A stretch of 64,000 bases of DNA, taken from assembly GCF_029227915.1 (NCBI RefSeq), contig NC_079883.1:12586001-12650000 (forward strand), in the 5' to 3' direction. This stretch comes from Hydractinia symbiolongicarpus (taxonomy: Eukaryota; Cnidaria; Hydrozoa; Anthoathecata; Hydractiniidae). The translations under genes were made by a program, and so were the position numbers. Positions 61,556-64,000 of this stretch are shown in pieces; the stretch's first letter is position 1; each line of letters begins with the position of its first letter. Below the pieces are notes generated by a model. It was not told the DNA's origin, did no database searches, and worked only from the letters and a program-made list of their open reading frames with translations.

Positions 61556-61732
61556 TTTCATTTTCATTTGTTGCCTTTTCATTTCAATGGCGCTGTGATA
61601 TATTTCTTGTTATAATAATTAAGGAACGTGGCGGTTGTTGAAAGTGTTTCCTATGACATTTTCCTACGACATTTTCAGGTGATAGTACGAGAAAAAAGAG
61701 CTTTCAAATGCATACAAACTCGATCTATTGCC

Positions 61733-61815
61733 ACAAAACGTGATTGCGATATAAGTCCTCGCAAGGCGGCGGAATTTTATTTTATTTGCCATTCCGTCAG
61801 GGTTATTGGATGATC
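61733..61815. other. Inversion junction of the 5S array
   Basis: The + array stops at CTATTGCC (61732), and the sequence continues with AAACGTGATTGCG, which is - strand spacer. The left arm ending at 61732 is the reverse complement of the sequence starting at 61816, so the 83 nt between are a single-copy loop of a fold-back. The loop carries CTCGCAAGG, the variant of the nearby + units at 57-61 kb. Confidence 0.93.
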
Positions 61816-61992
61816 GGCAATAGATCGAGTTTGTATGCGTTTGAAAGCTCTTTTTTCTCGTACTATCACCTGAAAATGTCGTAGGAAAATGTCATAGGAA
61901 ATACTTTCAACAACCGCCACGTTCCTTAATTGTTATAACAAGAAATATATCACAGCGCCATTGAAATGAAAAGGCAACAAATGAAAATGAAA

Positions 61993-62111
61993 AGCCTACG
62001 ACACCGGGAGTTCCCAGGCGGTCCCCCATCCAAGTACTATCCCGGCCCGACGATGCTTAACTTCCGTGATCAGACGAGAACGGGTGTGTTCATCGTGGTA
62101 TGGCCGTAGAC
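61993..62111 (-). rRNA. 5S rRNA copy 83
   Basis: Consensus gene in reverse orientation; faces copy 82 tail to tail. Confidence 0.97.
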
Positions 62112-62617
62112 ATTAGTAGGGGCAAATACGTGCAATTTATTTTGACGTTGTGATCAAATTTTTTTATTTAATTTCTTTGAGTTACTGACCTCTGCGATTA
62201 CTGCAAACGTCAGTAACTCGACCGTACAATTTCTGGTAGTGGGGGCCTGCGTCCGCGCTCGCCCCCTCCTTAAGTCAAAATGAATGAGCTTAGAATAGTT
62301 GCGCGGCCAAATGTCGGTGGTGACTTAAACGCTAAGGTAAAACCTCGCTTGGCTGTTACGAAACGTGATTGCGATATAAGTCCTCGGAAGGCGGCGGAAT
62401 TTTATTTTATTTGCCATTCCGTCAGGGTTATTGGATGATCGGCAATAGATCGAGTTTGTATGCATTTGAAAGCTCTTTTTTCTCGTACTATCACCTGAAA
62501 ATGTCGTAGGAAAATGTCATAGGAAACACTTTCAACAACCGCCACGTTCCTTAATTGTTATAACAAGAAATATATCACAGCGCCATTGAAATGAAAAGGC
62601 AACAAATGAAAATGAAA

Positions 62618-62736
62618 AGCCTACGACACCGGGAGTTCCCAGGCGGTCCCCCATCCAAGTACTATCCCGGCCCGACGATGCTTAACTTCCGTGATCAGAC
62701 GAGAACGGGTGTGTTCATCGTGGTATGGCCGTAGAC
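62618..62736 (-). rRNA. 5S rRNA copy 84
   Basis: No change seen. Confidence 0.97.
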
Positions 62737-63242
62737 ATTAGTAGGGGCAAATACGTGCAATTTATTTTGACGTTGTGATCAAACTTTTTTATTTAATTTC
62801 TTTGAGTTACTGACCTCTGCGATTACTGCAAACGTCAGTAACTCGACCGTACAATTTCTGGTAGTGGGGGCCTGCGTCCGCGCTCGCCCCTCCTTAAGTC
62901 AAAATGAATGACCTTAGAATAGTTGCGCGGCCAAATGTTGGTGGTGACTTAAACGCTAAGGTAAAACCTCGCTTGGCTGTTACGAAACGTGATTGCGATA
63001 TAAGTCCTCGGAAGGCGGCGGAATTTTATTTTATTTGCCATTCCGTCAGGGTTATTGGATGATCGGCAATAGATCGAGTTTGTATGCATTTGAAAGCTCT
63101 TTTTTTCTCGTACTATCACCTGAAAATGTCGTAGGAAAATGTCATAGGAAACACTTTCAACAACCGCCACGTTCCTTAATTGTTATAACAAGAAATATAT
63201 CACAGCGCCATTGAAATGAAAAGGCAACAAATGAAAATGAAA

Positions 63243-63361
63243 AGCCTACGACACCGGGAGTTCCCAGGCGGTCCCCCATCCAAGCACTATCCCGGCCCGA
63301 CGATGCTTAACTTCCGTGATCAGACGAGAACGGGTGTGTTCATCGTGGTATGGCCGTAGAC
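63243..63361 (-). rRNA. 5S rRNA copy 85
   Basis: A77G. Confidence 0.96.
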
Positions 63362-63867
63362 ATTAGTAGGGGCAAATACGTGCAATTTATTTTGACGTTG
63401 TGATCAAATTTTTTTATTTAATTTCTTTGAGTTACTGACCTCTGCGATTACTGCAAACGTCAGTAACTCGACCGTACAATTTCTGGTAGTGTGGGCCTGC
63501 GTCCGCGTTCGCCCCCTCCTTAAGTCAAAATGAATGAGCTTAAAATAGTTGCGCGGCCAATTGTCGGTGGTGACTTAAACGCTAAGGTAAAACCTCGCTT
63601 GGCTGTTACGAAACGTGATTGCGATATAAGTCCTCGGAAGGCGGCGGAATTTTATTTTATTTGCCATTCCGTCAGGGTTATTGGATGATCGGCAATAGAT
63701 CGAGTTTGTATGCATTTGAAAGCTCTTTTTTCTCGTACTATCAGCTGAAAATGTCGTAGGAAAATGTCATAGGAAACACTTTCAACAACCGCCACGTTCC
63801 TTAATTGTTATAACAAGAAATATATCACAGCGCCATTGAAATGAAAAGGCAACAAATGAAAATGAAA

Positions 63868-63984
63868 AGCCTACGACACCGGGAGTTCCCAGACGGTCCC
63901 ATCCAAGTACTATCCCGGCCCGACGATGCTTAACTTCCGTGATCAGACGAGAACGGGTGTGTTCATCGTGGTATGGCCGTAGAC
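63868..63984 (-). rRNA. 5S rRNA copy 86 (2 nt shorter)
   Basis: Two G lost from the G-run, and C94T. Confidence 0.94.
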
Positions 63985-64000
63985 ATTAGTAGGGGCAAAT

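Larger units (their letters stand above)
33941..61732 (+). repeat. 5S rDNA tandem array, block III (copies 39-82)
   Basis: Resumes mid-spacer after the LINE tail. Period 623-626 except one unit lacking its 5S gene (junction 42818). Contains six-unit, four-unit and smaller higher-order duplications. From about 57 to 61 kb the units share GCCTTGCGAGG or GCCGTCCGAGG and TTTGAATGG variants. Confidence 0.97.
61816..64000 (-). repeat. 5S rDNA array in inverted orientation (copies 83-86)
   Basis: Four units on the - strand at 625-bp spacing, running off the window edge. Each keeps the U1 half-gene, now on the + strand of the window (for example 62188-62271). 5S genes here point left, so the two array parts are transcribed toward each other across the junction. 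Confidence 0.96.

Overview
The window is eukaryotic (metazoan) DNA dominated by a tandem 5S ribosomal RNA array. About 87 gene copies (86 complete) repeat at a period of about 625 bp. Spliceosomal snRNA genes, replication-dependent histone genes with 3' stem-loops and no poly(A) signals, and CR1-like non-LTR retrotransposons with an SGNH-esterase segment fit an AT-rich early-branching animal. A cnidarian, perhaps a hydrozoan, is my best guess, but the species is not proven by the sequence.

Layout. 1-4107: six complete 5S units on the + strand. 4108-7564: a 5'-truncated CR1-like LINE in the 5S spacer. 7586-12832: a compact gene cluster with U1 snRNA (-), U2 snRNA (-), tRNA-Arg(ACG) (-), H1 (+), H3 (-), H4 (+), H2B (-, broken by an in-frame stop) and H2A (+, divergent). 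12917-32757: 5S copies 7-38. 32758-33940: a second, shorter 5'-truncated LINE with a 41-nt poly(A). 33941-61732: 5S copies 39-82, with higher-order duplications and one unit that lost its 5S gene. 61733-64000: the array flips, and the last four 5S genes are on the - strand, forming a large fold-back inverted repeat.

Main observation. Every 625-bp 5S unit carries, antisense to the 5S gene, nucleotides 83-166 of U1 snRNA (stem-loop III, Sm site, stem-loop IV and the candidate 3' box), with no U1 5' half and no promoter. At the histone cluster the same sequence continues into a complete U1 gene. The point where the cluster sequence begins (7669/7670) and the point where the 5S spacer resumes after H2A (12917/12918) are the same position of the 625-bp unit. 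The simplest reading is that the ancestral repeat was a unit of about 5.9 kb (5S-U1-U2-tRNA-H1-H3-H4-H2B-H2A). A deletion of about 5.25 kb through a 2-bp AG microhomology then made the 625-bp mini-unit, cutting U1 in half, and the mini-unit was amplified. The histone cluster here would be a surviving, partly decaying copy of the large unit.

How the parts work together. 5S (Pol III, internal promoter, T-run terminator) supplies the large ribosomal subunit. U1 and U2 share a candidate proximal sequence element about 41-57 bp upstream and similar 3' boxes. The histone genes form H3/H4 and H2B/H2A divergent pairs with CCAAT-type and TATA-like elements, and all five end in a histone stem-loop. All are housekeeping, high-copy, non-polyadenylated or small-RNA genes.
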